From Oscillospiraceae bacterium (lineage in GTDB: Bacteria; Bacillota; Clostridia; Oscillospirales; Oscillospiraceae), in contig SVKK01000013.1 of assembly GCA_015068425.1 (NCBI GenBank), forward strand, positions 1 through 54,522: a stretch of 54,522 nt of DNA, in the 5' to 3' direction. The notes under the pieces were generated by a model, which was given only the letters and a program-made list of their open reading frames with translations, was not told where the DNA came from and made no database searches. Both the position numbers and the translations under genes were made by a program. This document shows positions 39,749 through 48,159 of the stretch, piece after piece (the stretch's first letter is position 1; the number at the start of each line of letters is the position of its first letter).

Positions 39749-42175
39749 TTGAATAGTAAGAAAGTAAGAAAAATAATAGGAACAACGGCGGATACCACTG
39801 CGGGTATCGTCGGTGGTGTTTTGCGCCTTGGTTTGAAAATTGTGGTCAGCGTGCTGCTGGTTGCTATTGTCACCGGCCTGCTCTTCACATGTGTTTTTGC
39901 CTATTATATAAAAACAAGCGTCAACCCCACTTTGGAAACCGACCTTGAGGACTATAAGGTAAGCCTTTCCAGCACCATCTGGTTTACCGATTCCGACGGT
40001 ATGGACAAGGAACTTGTTCGCCTCAATACCACTAAAAACCGAATTTGGGTGGATTATGAGAACATTCCCGAGGATATGGAGCATGCTCTTGTAGCCATTG
40101 AGGACAAGCGTTTTTATGATCATAAGGGCGTGGACTGGTACCGAAGCACCGGCGCTGTTATCCAGATGTTCTTTGCTATGAGCAACGATTTCGGCGGCTC
40201 TACAATTACCCAGCAGCTTGTCAAGAACGTGACGGGCAAGGACGAAGGCCTTGTTATGCGAAAGCTGGTGGAGATTTTTCAGGCTCTTGAGCTGGAAAAA
40301 ACCTACGATAAGTCGGAAATAATCGAATGGTATCTCAACTTCGTCTATTTCGGAAATGCCTGCTACGGAATTCAGACCGCAGCGCAAACCTATTTCGGCA
40401 AGGATGTATGGGATCTTTCCTTGGCGGAGTGCGCCAGCATTGTGGGTATAACCAATAACCCCTCCAAGTATGACCCCTTCCGCGACCAGATGGTATATGA
40501 CAAGGACCTGGACGAGACCAAAACCTGCCGCCAGTGGAACAAGTACCGCCAGGAGCTTGTTCTCTACGAAATGTACGACCAGGGCTATATAAGCTATGGG
40601 GAGTATCAGGATGCTGTGGCGGAGGAGCTTGTGTTTGTCCGCGGTGAAAACGAAGGCTATAAGGATGCTATTTACAGCTGGTACGAAGAAGCTGTCATCG
40701 AGGCCGTTCGCGCGGATCTTATGGAAAAGCTCAATCTCAGCGTTGAAGCCGCCAATGAACTTCTCTATTTCGGCGGTTTGCAGATTTATTGCTGCATGGA
40801 TCCGGATATTCAGGCGATTGTGGACTCTGTATATGAGGACACTGCCAATCTGCCGAAGGGATATTATTATTCAACTCAGCAGCTTCAGTCCGCTATAGTT
40901 CTTATGGATCCCTATACCGGACAGGTAAAAGCTCTTTCCGGCGGTGTCGGTGAAAAGACAGAGCGTTTTGGTACTAACCGCGCAACTCAGTCCAAGCGTT
41001 CTCCCGGATCTTCCTTCAAGCCTATTGCATCTTATGGACCTGCTTTCGAATATGGCCTCATCACCCAGTACACCCTCGTAAACGACTCTCCCAACATCCG
41101 TTTGAGAGGAACTTGGTGGTATCCCAGCAACAGCCCAAACAGTTATGACGATATTATAACTATAAGAGGAGCAATTACCGCTTCCAAGAATACTGTTGCT
41201 GCGCAGATAATTGATAAACTCACTCCTCAGGCAGCCTATGATTTCCTGACCCAGAGACTGGGCTTCACATCGCTTGTTCCCAACGATATATCCTACTCAC
41301 CAATGGCATTGGGTTCTCTCACCGACGGTGTTACCGTTTTGGAAATGGCTCAGGCATACTGCGCCTTTGTCAATAACGGCATATTTACAAAAGCCCGTCT
41401 TTACACCAAGGTTCTTGGACCCGACGGCGAGATGATTATCGATAATCAGCCTAAGACCAACATTGCGTTTTCTCCCAATACCGCTGCGAATATGTGCGAT
41501 ATGCTTAAAAATGCCGTTGCCAACGGAACCGGCGGCAATGCCTGGTTCGGCGGCATGGCAGTTGCGGGAAAAACCGGTACCACCAGCGCCAACCATGACC
41601 GATACTTCTGTGGCTTTACTCCCTATTATGTGGCTGCGGTATGGACCGGCTATGATATGCCGGCACCAATGTATGTATGGGGCAATCCTGCGGCACAGAT
41701 TTTTAAGCGTGTAATGCAGCCTGTTCACGCAGATCTTCCCTACAGAAGCTTCCCTGCACCTGTTCTTGGTGCACCTACTAACATTTTCGGCGATTTGACA
41801 GAGGAACTTGAAGAGCAGATAAAGAAGAAAGAGGAGGAGAAGAAGAAAAAGGAAGAAGAGGAAAAGAAGAAACAGGAGGAAGAGGAAGCTGCAAAGCAGA
41901 GCCCCTCTCCTACTCCCGCTACCACTCCTACTCCCACACCTACTCCCACACCTACTCCTACACCCACACCCACACCTACTCCTAATACGCCCACACCAAC
42001 TCCTACACCCACACCGACTCCGGATAGCCCAACGCCCACACCGACTCCGGACAGCAATACCCCCGAAGGCTCCGAACAGACTCCGGGAGCTGGAGGCGGT
42101 TCGCCGGGAAGTGGCGACGAGCCCAACACTGTGGCAGGGGGAGACTCTCCGGAACCCGGAGATCCCGTCGGCTGA
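39749..42175 (+). CDS. class A penicillin-binding protein (PBP1A type)
   Basis: 808 residues. After a cytoplasmic start and one membrane helix (~30-55), the GT51 glycosyltransferase has Glu118 in EDKRFYDHKG and GGSTITQQLVKN. The transpeptidase has Ser421 (SSFK), SKNT and KTGTT. From ~690 there is a Lys/Glu run (~30 residues), then a PTPTPT-rich region of ~60 and a Gly/Pro/Ser tail, probably a wall-spanning spacer. It polymerises and cross-links peptidoglycan. It starts at TTG, with GGAGG 10 bases upstream; no ATG in frame has a better site. Confidence 0.93.
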   Translation: MNSKKVRKIIGTTADTTAGIVGGVLRLGLKIVVSVLLVAIVTGLLFTCVFAYYIKTSVNPTLETDLEDYKVSLSSTIWFTDSDGMDKELVRLNTTKNRIWVDYENIPEDMEHALVAIEDKRFYDHKGVDWYRSTGAVIQMFFAMSNDFGGSTITQQLVKNVTGKDEGLVMRKLVEIFQALELEKTYDKSEIIEWYLNFVYFGNACYGIQTAAQTYFGKDVWDLSLAECASIVGITNNPSKYDPFRDQMVYDKDLDETKTCRQWNKYRQELVLYEMYDQGYISYGEYQDAVAEELVFVRGENEGYKDAIYSWYEEAVIEAVRADLMEKLNLSVEAANELLYFGGLQIYCCMDPDIQAIVDSVYEDTANLPKGYYYSTQQLQSAIVLMDPYTGQVKALSGGVGEKTERFGTNRATQSKRSPGSSFKPIASYGPAFEYGLITQYTLVNDSPNIRLRGTWWYPSNSPNSYDDIITIRGAITASKNTVAAQIIDKLTPQAAYDFLTQRLGFTSLVPNDISYSPMALGSLTDGVTVLEMAQAYCAFVNNGIFTKARLYTKVLGPDGEMIIDNQPKTNIAFSPNTAANMCDMLKNAVANGTGGNAWFGGMAVAGKTGTTSANHDRYFCGFTPYYVAAVWTGYDMPAPMYVWGNPAAQIFKRVMQPVHADLPYRSFPAPVLGAPTNIFGDLTEELEEQIKKKEEEKKKKEEEEKKKQEEEEAAKQSPSPTPATTPTPTPTPTPTPTPTPTPTPNTPTPTPTPTPTPDSPTPTPTPDSNTPEGSEQTPGAGGGSPGSGDEPNTVAGGDSPEPGDPVG

Positions 42176-42186
42176 AACAACTGAAG

Positions 42187-42219
42187 AAAAAGCTGCGTCC
42201 GTGAGGGTGCAGCTTTTTT
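42187..42219 (+). terminator. terminator after the PBP gene
   Basis: AAAAGCTGC / GCAGCTTTT with a 13-base loop and a T-run. Confidence 0.75.
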
Positions 42220-42231
42220 GTTTCAATTCCC

Positions 42232-42260
42232 TTGCGAAAAGAGGGCATATAGGATAAAAT
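42232..42260 (+). promoter_or_regulatory. promoter of hemZ
   Basis: TTGCGA, 17 bases, TAAAAT, 40 bases before the start codon. Confidence 0.6.
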
Positions 42261-42300
42261 GTCAGTAATAATCAGGCGATTTTATTGTACGGAGTAATTG

Positions 42301-43782
42301 ATGGAACTATTTCTTATAAACAATGACTATAAATATGCTGTTGAGCAGATAATGCTTATGCTCTTTCCGGGCGAGAGCCCCATTTATCCACAGAAGGCAT
42401 CCGGCACGCTTAAGGCTGTGGTGAAGCTCAGCGATGGCGAAAAGTTCGTAACGGCAACCACAAGTATAAGCGATGGGTATGGAAGAACTTTCAGAGGGAA
42501 AGCGGCTGTCAGCACAGAGCTGTTTGAAGATGCCATAGTGGAGCAGCGTCTTCGCCAGAGAGTTGTGAAGCTGAGCTTTTACAGAGCGGGATTAAAGCTT
42601 TTGGGAAAAAAACCGATCTGGGGCGCTCTCAGCGGCATTCGTCCCGGAAAGCTGATGAGCGATCTTCTGGAAAGCGGCCTCAGCGACAAAGCGGCTCTCA
42701 GCCGTTTTGTAAAGCTTTATGACGCTTCTCCGGAGAGAGCGGAGCTTTGTCTCCATACTGCTCATGCCTCACGGGCTGTTACAGAAAAGCTGGGGAAAAA
42801 GGATGTCTGTCTCTATTTGGGGGTACCTTTTTGCCCTACACGCTGCGCCTACTGTTCATTTGTAAGCCAGTCCGTTGAAAAAAGCATGAAGCTGATTGCC
42901 CCATTTGTTGAAGCCCTGATGAAGGATATTGAGGCCACTGCGGATACTGTCAGGGAACTGGGACTTAATGTAATTGCCCTGTATCTGGGCGGAGGAACGC
43001 CCACAACCCTTTCCGCTGAGCAGCTTGATAAGGTTCTTTCTGCGCTCCACGAAAAGTTTGATTTGTCTTCTTGCAGAGAAATCACTGTGGAGGCAGGCAG
43101 ACCGGATACCATAAGCCGCGATAAGCTGCTTACCATGCGCCGTTGGGGAGTGAGCCGTGTAAGCGTCAATCCCCAGACTATGAGCGATAATGTGCTGGAG
43201 ATAATTGGCCGCCGCCACAGCGCGGAGGATGTATTGAAGGCTTTGGAGCTTGTCCGTGAGGTAGGAGGCTTTGAGGTTAATATGGATCTTATTGCCGGAT
43301 TGCCCGGAGACGATAAGGAAAGCTTTGCCCGCACTATGGAAAAGGTGCTCTCCCTCTCCCCGGAAAATATAACTGTCCACACTCTTTCTTTGAAAAAAGG
43401 TTCCCGTATTACCCTTGAGGGCACACGAATTCCCTCGGCGGAAGAGGTTGAGGAGATGGTGGAAATATCCCGTATGTCCCTGAGCGAAGCAGGCTATTCT
43501 CCCTATTATCTCTATCGCCAGAAGTTTATGTCGGGCGGACTTGAGAATGTGGGCTGGAGCAAGCCCGGCAGTGATAACCTATATAATATTTGCATAATGG
43601 AAGAACTATGCTCCATAATAGCCATGGGTGCGGGAGCCTCCACCAAGCTTGTCACGGGCACGGGGCGGCTGGAGCGCTTCTTTGCACCAAAGTATCCCGC
43701 AGAGTATATTGCGGATATAGATAAAACCTGTGCAAAAAAAACCATAATAAAGGAGTTTTACAATGGCTTATCAGCTAACTGA
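42301..43782 (+). CDS. hemZ: HemZ-type radical SAM coproporphyrinogen dehydrogenase
   Basis: 493 residues. A ~165-residue N-terminal domain typical of HemZ precedes the radical SAM barrel with Cys178-x3-Cys182-x2-Cys185 (CPTRCAYC), then GGGTPTTL and INMDLIAGLPGD-like VNMDLIAGLPGD. HemW and HemN lack this N-terminal extension. It is annotated as an oxygen-independent coproporphyrinogen oxidase, though the role in anaerobes without haem synthesis is unsettled. No other haem genes are present here. Start at ATG with GGAG 6 bases upstream. The uridine kinase gene begins inside its 3' end. Confidence 0.9.
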   Translation: MELFLINNDYKYAVEQIMLMLFPGESPIYPQKASGTLKAVVKLSDGEKFVTATTSISDGYGRTFRGKAAVSTELFEDAIVEQRLRQRVVKLSFYRAGLKLLGKKPIWGALSGIRPGKLMSDLLESGLSDKAALSRFVKLYDASPERAELCLHTAHASRAVTEKLGKKDVCLYLGVPFCPTRCAYCSFVSQSVEKSMKLIAPFVEALMKDIEATADTVRELGLNVIALYLGGGTPTTLSAEQLDKVLSALHEKFDLSSCREITVEAGRPDTISRDKLLTMRRWGVSRVSVNPQTMSDNVLEIIGRRHSAEDVLKALELVREVGGFEVNMDLIAGLPGDDKESFARTMEKVLSLSPENITVHTLSLKKGSRITLEGTRIPSAEEVEEMVEISRMSLSEAGYSPYYLYRQKFMSGGLENVGWSKPGSDNLYNICIMEELCSIIAMGAGASTKLVTGTGRLERFFAPKYPAEYIADIDKTCAKKTIIKEFYNGLSAN

Positions 43783-44698
43783 CATCAATTTCCGTACCGT
43801 TTCTGACCCTAAAAGCTTTGTTCAAGAATGCGACGGGCTTTACCGAGAAAAGGTCAGCAAGGCCGCAGACAGAATAATAGAGAATATGGAACGAAGTCCC
43901 ATTGTGCTCCTTTCCGGCCCCAGCGGAAGCGGAAAGACCACCACCGCTATGAAAATCGCAGAGGAGCTCAATAAGCGTGGCGTGGGAACTTATAGCGTGG
44001 GAATGGATGATTATTTCCGCACCGTTGACCCTGAAACGGCACCCAGAACTCCGGAGGGAGACCTTGATCTGGAATCTCCTCTCTGCCTGGATATGGAGCT
44101 GCTCAATGAGCATTTTACAAAGCTTTCAAAGGGTGAGCGCATCTATGTGCCAAAGTATGAATTCTCCCGCCGCATGCGCATCCTTGAGCCCAGCAAGTCC
44201 ATAAAGCTGAAGAAAAACGAAGTGGTGGTGTTCGAGGGCATCCACGCTCTCAACGACTCTATCACAGAAGTCCACCCTGAAGCTTTCAAGCTTTATATCT
44301 CTGCCCGCAGTGATGTTGAGTTCGAGGGGAAGGTGGTTTTCAAGCGCACATGGTTCCGCCTGATGCGCCGTATGGTTCGCGACAGCAAGTTCCGAGGCAC
44401 CGATCCTTCTGAAACCCTTAAAATGTGGGCAAATGTCCGCCGGGGCGAAAAGAACTATATTTCCCCCTTCAAGGACAAGGCGGATTTGCAGTTTGACACA
44501 TCCTTCGCCTATGAGCCTGCGGTTTTCAATGCTCAGGCAACCCGCCTTTTCAAGGCCATTCCCGAAGGCATAGAGCGCTTCGACGAGCTGAGAGAGGTTC
44601 TCCCCGCTCTGCAGCTTTTCGGTGTTATTGACGAAGAATATGTTGCCCCCGATGCTCTTATCCGCGAATTTTTGGGCGGAGGAATTTACGAATATTAA
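43763..44698 (+). CDS. uridine kinase-like nucleoside kinase
   Basis: 311 residues. SGPSGSGKTTTAMKIA (P-loop at ~52-60), then MDDYFRT and a substrate lid, and FEGIHALND, the order seen in the uridine kinase/phosphoribulokinase family. It is longer than classic Udk (~210) by an N-terminal ~45 and C-terminal ~60 residues. It phosphorylates uridine or another nucleoside in the cytosol. AAGGAG 8 bases before the ATG, which lies 20 bases inside hemZ, so the two are translationally coupled. Confidence 0.87.
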   Translation: MAYQLTDINFRTVSDPKSFVQECDGLYREKVSKAADRIIENMERSPIVLLSGPSGSGKTTTAMKIAEELNKRGVGTYSVGMDDYFRTVDPETAPRTPEGDLDLESPLCLDMELLNEHFTKLSKGERIYVPKYEFSRRMRILEPSKSIKLKKNEVVVFEGIHALNDSITEVHPEAFKLYISARSDVEFEGKVVFKRTWFRLMRRMVRDSKFRGTDPSETLKMWANVRRGEKNYISPFKDKADLQFDTSFAYEPAVFNAQATRLFKAIPEGIERFDELREVLPALQLFGVIDEEYVAPDALIREFLGGGIYEY

Positions 44699-44715
44699 AT
44701 ATCCCGGAGAGATAT

Positions 44716-45573
44716 ATGTTAAAGATAAAGAAAAGAGCGCTGTGCATAGCCATTGCAATTATATGCGCCGCATTGCTTTGCGCCTGCGGCCAAATTCCTG
44801 CAGCAGCTCCCGCGCCTGAAGATCTCAGCGCGCAGAGCACCCCGGAACCTGCACCTGTCCCGACCCCTGAGCCTACACCTGCGCCCACACCTGCGCCCAC
44901 ACCAAGCCCAATCCCTACACCCACGCCCACCCCTGAGCCTGAGTATTCCGGGCCTAACCTCATAGAGCGGGAGCGGATGGATGATGAGTTTTTCGCCGAT
45001 GCCCTTTTCGTGGGCAATAGCCTTGTTCACGGTCTTTGGGGATATGGCGGAATAAACAGCGCCACTTATTGCGCTGCCACCAGCGCCAGTGTTGTCAATC
45101 TGGACAGAGTGAAAAATGAAGCCTTCTGGGGAGACAGGGCCTATGCAACTACCATTTCCTACGGCGTTACTCAGGGCAGCTACAGTAAAATATATGTGCT
45201 GCTGGGAATAAATGAAATTGGCTTCGAAACGGAGGATTTCATTGTTCTTTATGCAAATGTTTTGGATATGCTCTCTGCCGCCCATCCCGATGCGGATATA
45301 TACATAATGGGACTCACGCCCATAACGGAGAAAAAGAATGCGGGTGGCTATCCCTTCACTATGGAGAGGGTTCTCAGCTATAACGAGGCTCTTCGTGCTC
45401 TCGCCGCGGAGCGGGAGTGCTGGTATGTGGATCTTGTGGAGCTTTTTGCCGATGAAAGCGGATTTATGCCCGCAGAGATAAGCACCGACGGCATCCATCT
45501 GATTCAGGAGGAATATGCCCGATGGGGAGAATATCTCCGCACCCACTATGTGGACAGCGAAAAAACTGAATAA
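44716..45573 (+). CDS. SGNH/GDSL-type lipoprotein
   Basis: 285 residues. Signal peptide with lipobox LLCAC (Cys 24), then a ~45-residue Pro/Thr/Glu linker (repeats of PTPEPTPAP kind), then an SGNH hydrolase. Block I reads GNSLVHG (GNS in place of GDS, serine kept), block III GINEIG, and block V DGIHL with the Asp-His pair. It may deacylate cell-wall sugars or exopolysaccharide at the surface. It is 17 bases after the kinase gene and is followed by an 18-bp hairpin in front of spoIIR. Confidence 0.82.
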   Translation: MLKIKKRALCIAIAIICAALLCACGQIPAAAPAPEDLSAQSTPEPAPVPTPEPTPAPTPAPTPSPIPTPTPTPEPEYSGPNLIERERMDDEFFADALFVGNSLVHGLWGYGGINSATYCAATSASVVNLDRVKNEAFWGDRAYATTISYGVTQGSYSKIYVLLGINEIGFETEDFIVLYANVLDMLSAAHPDADIYIMGLTPITEKKNAGGYPFTMERVLSYNEALRALAAERECWYVDLVELFADESGFMPAEISTDGIHLIQEEYARWGEYLRTHYVDSEKTE

Positions 45574-45580
45574 AAAACAA

Positions 45581-45630
45581 AAACACCGCCGATACTATTT
45601 GTGACTACATAGTATCGGCGGTGTTTTTTT
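45581..45630 (+). terminator. 18-bp terminator hairpin abutting the spoIIR start
   Basis: AAACACCGCCGATACTAT (45581-45598) pairs perfectly with ATAGTATCGGCGGTGTTT (45609-45626), loop 10 bases, then T's up to 45630; the spoIIR ATG is 45631. GGCGGTG in the right arm is the only candidate ribosome site for spoIIR. Confidence 0.88.
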
Positions 45631-46242
45631 ATGGGAAACAGAATAAAAATTTGGGAGCTGAGTCTGCTTATCGCCCTTTGCGTATGTCTTTGCCAAACTG
45701 CGGCGGAAGCGGAGAGCAGGCAGAATATTTCGGAGAAAATCATCAGGTTTCATGTTGTGGCAGCCTCTGATGAGGAGGAAGACCAGGATTTGAAAATGCG
45801 GGTGAAGGATGCGGTGGCGGCGAAGCTGGAGGAGCTTCTGGTCGCGGCAGAGAGTGCCTCGGAGGCTGAGAGGATTATTGCGGAGAATAAGGGGGAGATA
45901 TTCTCCGCGGCCTTTTCGGCATCGGAGGGGGAGCGGGTGGAGCTTCGCTTTGGAACAGAGCTTTTTTCCTACCGCGAGGGCGATGGATATGCCCTTCCTC
46001 CGGGAGAATATAAATGCCTGCGCCTTATTCTGGGGGCGGGTGAGGGTCACAACTGGTGGGGAGTGATTTTTCCCCAGTTGAGCGTGGAGCCAAGCTGCAC
46101 GGAAACAGCGCTTTATTATCCCGATGAAGAGCTCAGGATTATATATGATGAGGATGGCGTTGAGCTGCGCTTTCGCTTCCTGGAGATTTTGGAAAAAGCG
46201 GGAAAGCAACTGGGAATCCTCCGCGAAACCTTCCCGAGCTAA
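45631..46242 (+). CDS. spoIIR: stage II sporulation protein R (SpoIIR)
   Basis: 203 residues. An N-terminal hydrophobic segment (~7-26) for export is followed by the SpoIIR core: IIRFHVVAASDEEEDQDLKMRVKDAV, then CLRLILGAGEGHNWWGVIFPQL. In B. subtilis SpoIIR is made in the forespore under SigF and activates SpoIIGA in the mother cell to process pro-SigE. Length fits the family. The ATG directly follows the T-run of a strong hairpin, and the Shine-Dalgarno-like GGCGGTG is inside that hairpin, so both readthrough and translation should be tightly controlled. Confidence 0.92.
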   Translation: MGNRIKIWELSLLIALCVCLCQTAAEAESRQNISEKIIRFHVVAASDEEEDQDLKMRVKDAVAAKLEELLVAAESASEAERIIAENKGEIFSAAFSASEGERVELRFGTELFSYREGDGYALPPGEYKCLRLILGAGEGHNWWGVIFPQLSVEPSCTETALYYPDEELRIIYDEDGVELRFRFLEILEKAGKQLGILRETFPS

Positions 46243-46249
46243 CCGCCCA

Positions 46250-46620
46250 CTTAAGTCTCCCTTGCGTGAAGGGAGGTGCCTCGCGTATGCGAGGCGGGGG
46301 AATCGGTTTTATATGCCTCCGGCGGGTAACTTTCCGTATCGACGGAAAGTCACCAAAGGGCGACCGGGGATCGCGACCCCCTGGCCCCCAAGGGAGGTTA
46401 AGGAACGCTCCGCTTTTATTGGAGCGCGCCGGCAAGCGGCGATGGTCCGGCGGCTGGCTTCGCAATGCCGCCTGCTGCAGAGAAAATTTTTTGAATATTT
46501 CCCAAGTGCAGCGCAGCTGCCGGAAAACAGAACGAGGAGAAATCCCGGTGGTGCCGAACAGGCACCATGGCGTAGCAGCGTCCTGAGCGGAAGTAGAGGT
46601 GCGCACACTAATATTTAGTA
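46250..46620. repeat. hairpin-rich intergenic repeat-like block
   Basis: A chain of short perfect hairpins: CTCCCTT/AAGGGAG (46257-46275), GCCTCGC/GCGAGGC (46278-46295), ACTTTCCGT/ACGGAAAGT (46329-46350), GGGGTCGCGA-type around 46366-46381, GGTGCC/GGCACC (46550-46566). No frame has a ribosome site or known sequence. Such GC-rich hairpin clusters are common dispersed repeats in gut Clostridia, but only one copy is in this window. Confidence 0.5.
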
Positions 46621-46669
46621 TTTAATTATGTGGCACAATGCATTTTCTACCTTCGTACCGAGGGTATTT

Positions 46670-46748
46670 CCAAAGAGGGGGCATTTCTCACCCCCTCTTT
46701 GGTGGACTTTTCTTTCCATATTCTTTTGGCCACACGAAAAGAATATGG
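46670..46748. terminator. two strong hairpins in the spacer before the OFA transporter
   Basis: CCAAAGAGGGGG / CCCCCTCTTTGG (46670-46702) and CCATATTCTTTT / AAAAGAATATGG (46716-46748), both perfect 12-bp stems. The first is followed by TGGACTTTTCTTT on the plus strand and could terminate spoIIR readthrough. Confidence 0.5.
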
Positions 46749-46795
46749 CCGTCGGAGACATATCCCGCAGCCGCCCACCTCCTCCGACCCAAAAC

Positions 46796-46823
46796 TTGAC
46801 AAAGCCGCTGCGGGTATATAAAA
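46796..46823 (+). promoter_or_regulatory. promoter of the OFA-family transporter
   Basis: Perfect TTGACA then ATAAAA after 16 bases (or TATAAA after 15), 30 bases before the start. Confidence 0.55.
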
Positions 46824-46852
46824 TCCTCTTATAAAGAAACGAGAGGTGAGCT

Positions 46853-48064
46853 ATGAAAAAGAGAAATTCGCCCATACCCGCTCTCGCGGCCTGTCTGCTT
46901 GTTCAGGTATGTGTGGGTATAATCTATATTTGGAGTGTTTTCAAAGCTCCCGCAATGGCCTTCCACGGTTGGGAAGAGGGCAGCGTAAATCTGGTGGCCA
47001 GCTTTATGCTTTTTGCCTTTTGCGCGGGCAATTTCGCAGGCGGTGCCGCTGCTGACCATTTTGGTCCCCGCAAGGTGTGCTTCGCGGGGGTTATTCTGTT
47101 TGGAGCGGGCATACTCATTTCCCGTTTCATCCCCTCGGGCAGTCCAATAGTCCTATTCTACCTTACATATTGCATTCTGGGCGGATTCGGAAGCGGTGTA
47201 AGCTACGGTGCGAACCTTAGCTGCATTCAGCGCTGGCTGCCCCACCGCAGAGGATTTGCAACAGGCATAGGCGCAGGCGCTTTCGGTCTTTCCACTGTTG
47301 TTTTCTCCCCCGTTGCCGATAGTCTTATAAAGACAATGGGATTTAATCCTGCGCTGGGTGTTCTCGCCATAATTTTCTTCGTTGTGGGTCTTGCTGCCTG
47401 TATTTTTATCCGTCTTCCGGATGAGAAATATCTTGCGGCTTTGCCCAAGAGTGCTGCCAAGGCTGCTCCGGTTGGAAACGAGAGCATGCCTTTTTCGAAA
47501 GCGGTGAAAACCCTGCCCTTCTGGCTGCTGTTTTTGAACATCTTCCTTTTCAACGGAACATGGAATATGCTCAATCCTCTCATTAAAGGTCTGGGTTTGA
47601 GCAGAGGCCTTGGTGAAGCAGCCGCTGTGCTGGCCGTATCCTTGACGGGGGTTGCCAACACCGCGGGCAGAGTGCTCATTTCCAGCTTTTCCGATAAACT
47701 TGGCCGCATCAACACCCTTTACCTTGTTTCCGCGGCCACAGCGGTGTTCGCAATTTTGCTGAGCTTTGTGGAGGGCTGGGGCTATCTGGTGGCAGTGCTG
47801 CTTACTGCTTTCGCGTTTGGCGGTCCTGCAGCGGTAAATCCTGCAGCCACAACCGACTTTTTCGGAACAAAGCATATGGGTGCCAACTATGGCGTTATTA
47901 TGATGGCCTTGGGCATAAGCTCCATAGTCTTCAATTCCATCTCCAACGCTCTCTATGCCGCCACCGGCGCATATACTCTCACCTTCATCGTGGGTGCGGT
48001 CACTGCGGCGCTGAACATACTAAACTGCTTCATAATAAGCAGAGAGCTGAAAAAACTCAAATAA
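46853..48064 (+). CDS. OFA-family MFS transporter (oxalate/formate antiporter type)
   Basis: 403 residues, twelve hydrophobic helices. Helix 1 has the family pattern QVCVGIIYIWSVFKAP, the loop 2-3 ADHFGPRKV, and GFGSGVSYGANLSCIQRWLPHRRGFATG is the conserved stretch of this subfamily. It should carry a small carboxylate such as formate, oxalate or lactate across the membrane. No matching metabolic gene is next to it, so the substrate is open. GAGGTGA 3-5 bases before the ATG. Single gene with its own promoter and terminator. Confidence 0.9.
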   Translation: MKKRNSPIPALAACLLVQVCVGIIYIWSVFKAPAMAFHGWEEGSVNLVASFMLFAFCAGNFAGGAAADHFGPRKVCFAGVILFGAGILISRFIPSGSPIVLFYLTYCILGGFGSGVSYGANLSCIQRWLPHRRGFATGIGAGAFGLSTVVFSPVADSLIKTMGFNPALGVLAIIFFVVGLAACIFIRLPDEKYLAALPKSAAKAAPVGNESMPFSKAVKTLPFWLLFLNIFLFNGTWNMLNPLIKGLGLSRGLGEAAAVLAVSLTGVANTAGRVLISSFSDKLGRINTLYLVSAATAVFAILLSFVEGWGYLVAVLLTAFAFGGPAAVNPAATTDFFGTKHMGANYGVIMMALGISSIVFNSISNALYAATGAYTLTFIVGAVTAALNILNCFIISRELKKLK

Positions 48065-48069
48065 ACATT

Positions 48070-48096
48070 AAAGCGGGAGATGTTCTCCCGCTTTTT
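48070..48096 (+). terminator. terminator after the OFA transporter
   Basis: AAAGCGGGAGA / TCTCCCGCTTT with loop TGT, followed by T's. Confidence 0.9.
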
Positions 48097-48100
48097 CCTG

Positions 48101-48129
48101 TTTCAATTTCAAGAAAAAGATGATAAAAT
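48101..48129 (+). promoter_or_regulatory. promoter of the rluA-rlmD pair
   Basis: TTTCAA, 17 bases, TAAAAT, 30 bases before the GTG start. Confidence 0.45.
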
Positions 48130-48159
48130 ATAAGCTAATGTTGTTATGAGGAGAAAACC

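Noticed and set aside
41930-42060. Short tandem CCCACACCT-type repeats, CRISPR-like at first glance
   Set aside because: They are in frame inside the PBP tail and encode Pro-Thr repeats; there are no unique spacers.
44860-44945. Second run of Pro/Thr-coding repeats
   Set aside because: A linker in the SGNH lipoprotein, not a repeat element.
46259-46618. Overlapping frames of 60-160 codons in the hairpin block
   Set aside because: Basic, low-complexity translations on both strands and all frames, as expected from GC-rich repeats; no start signals.
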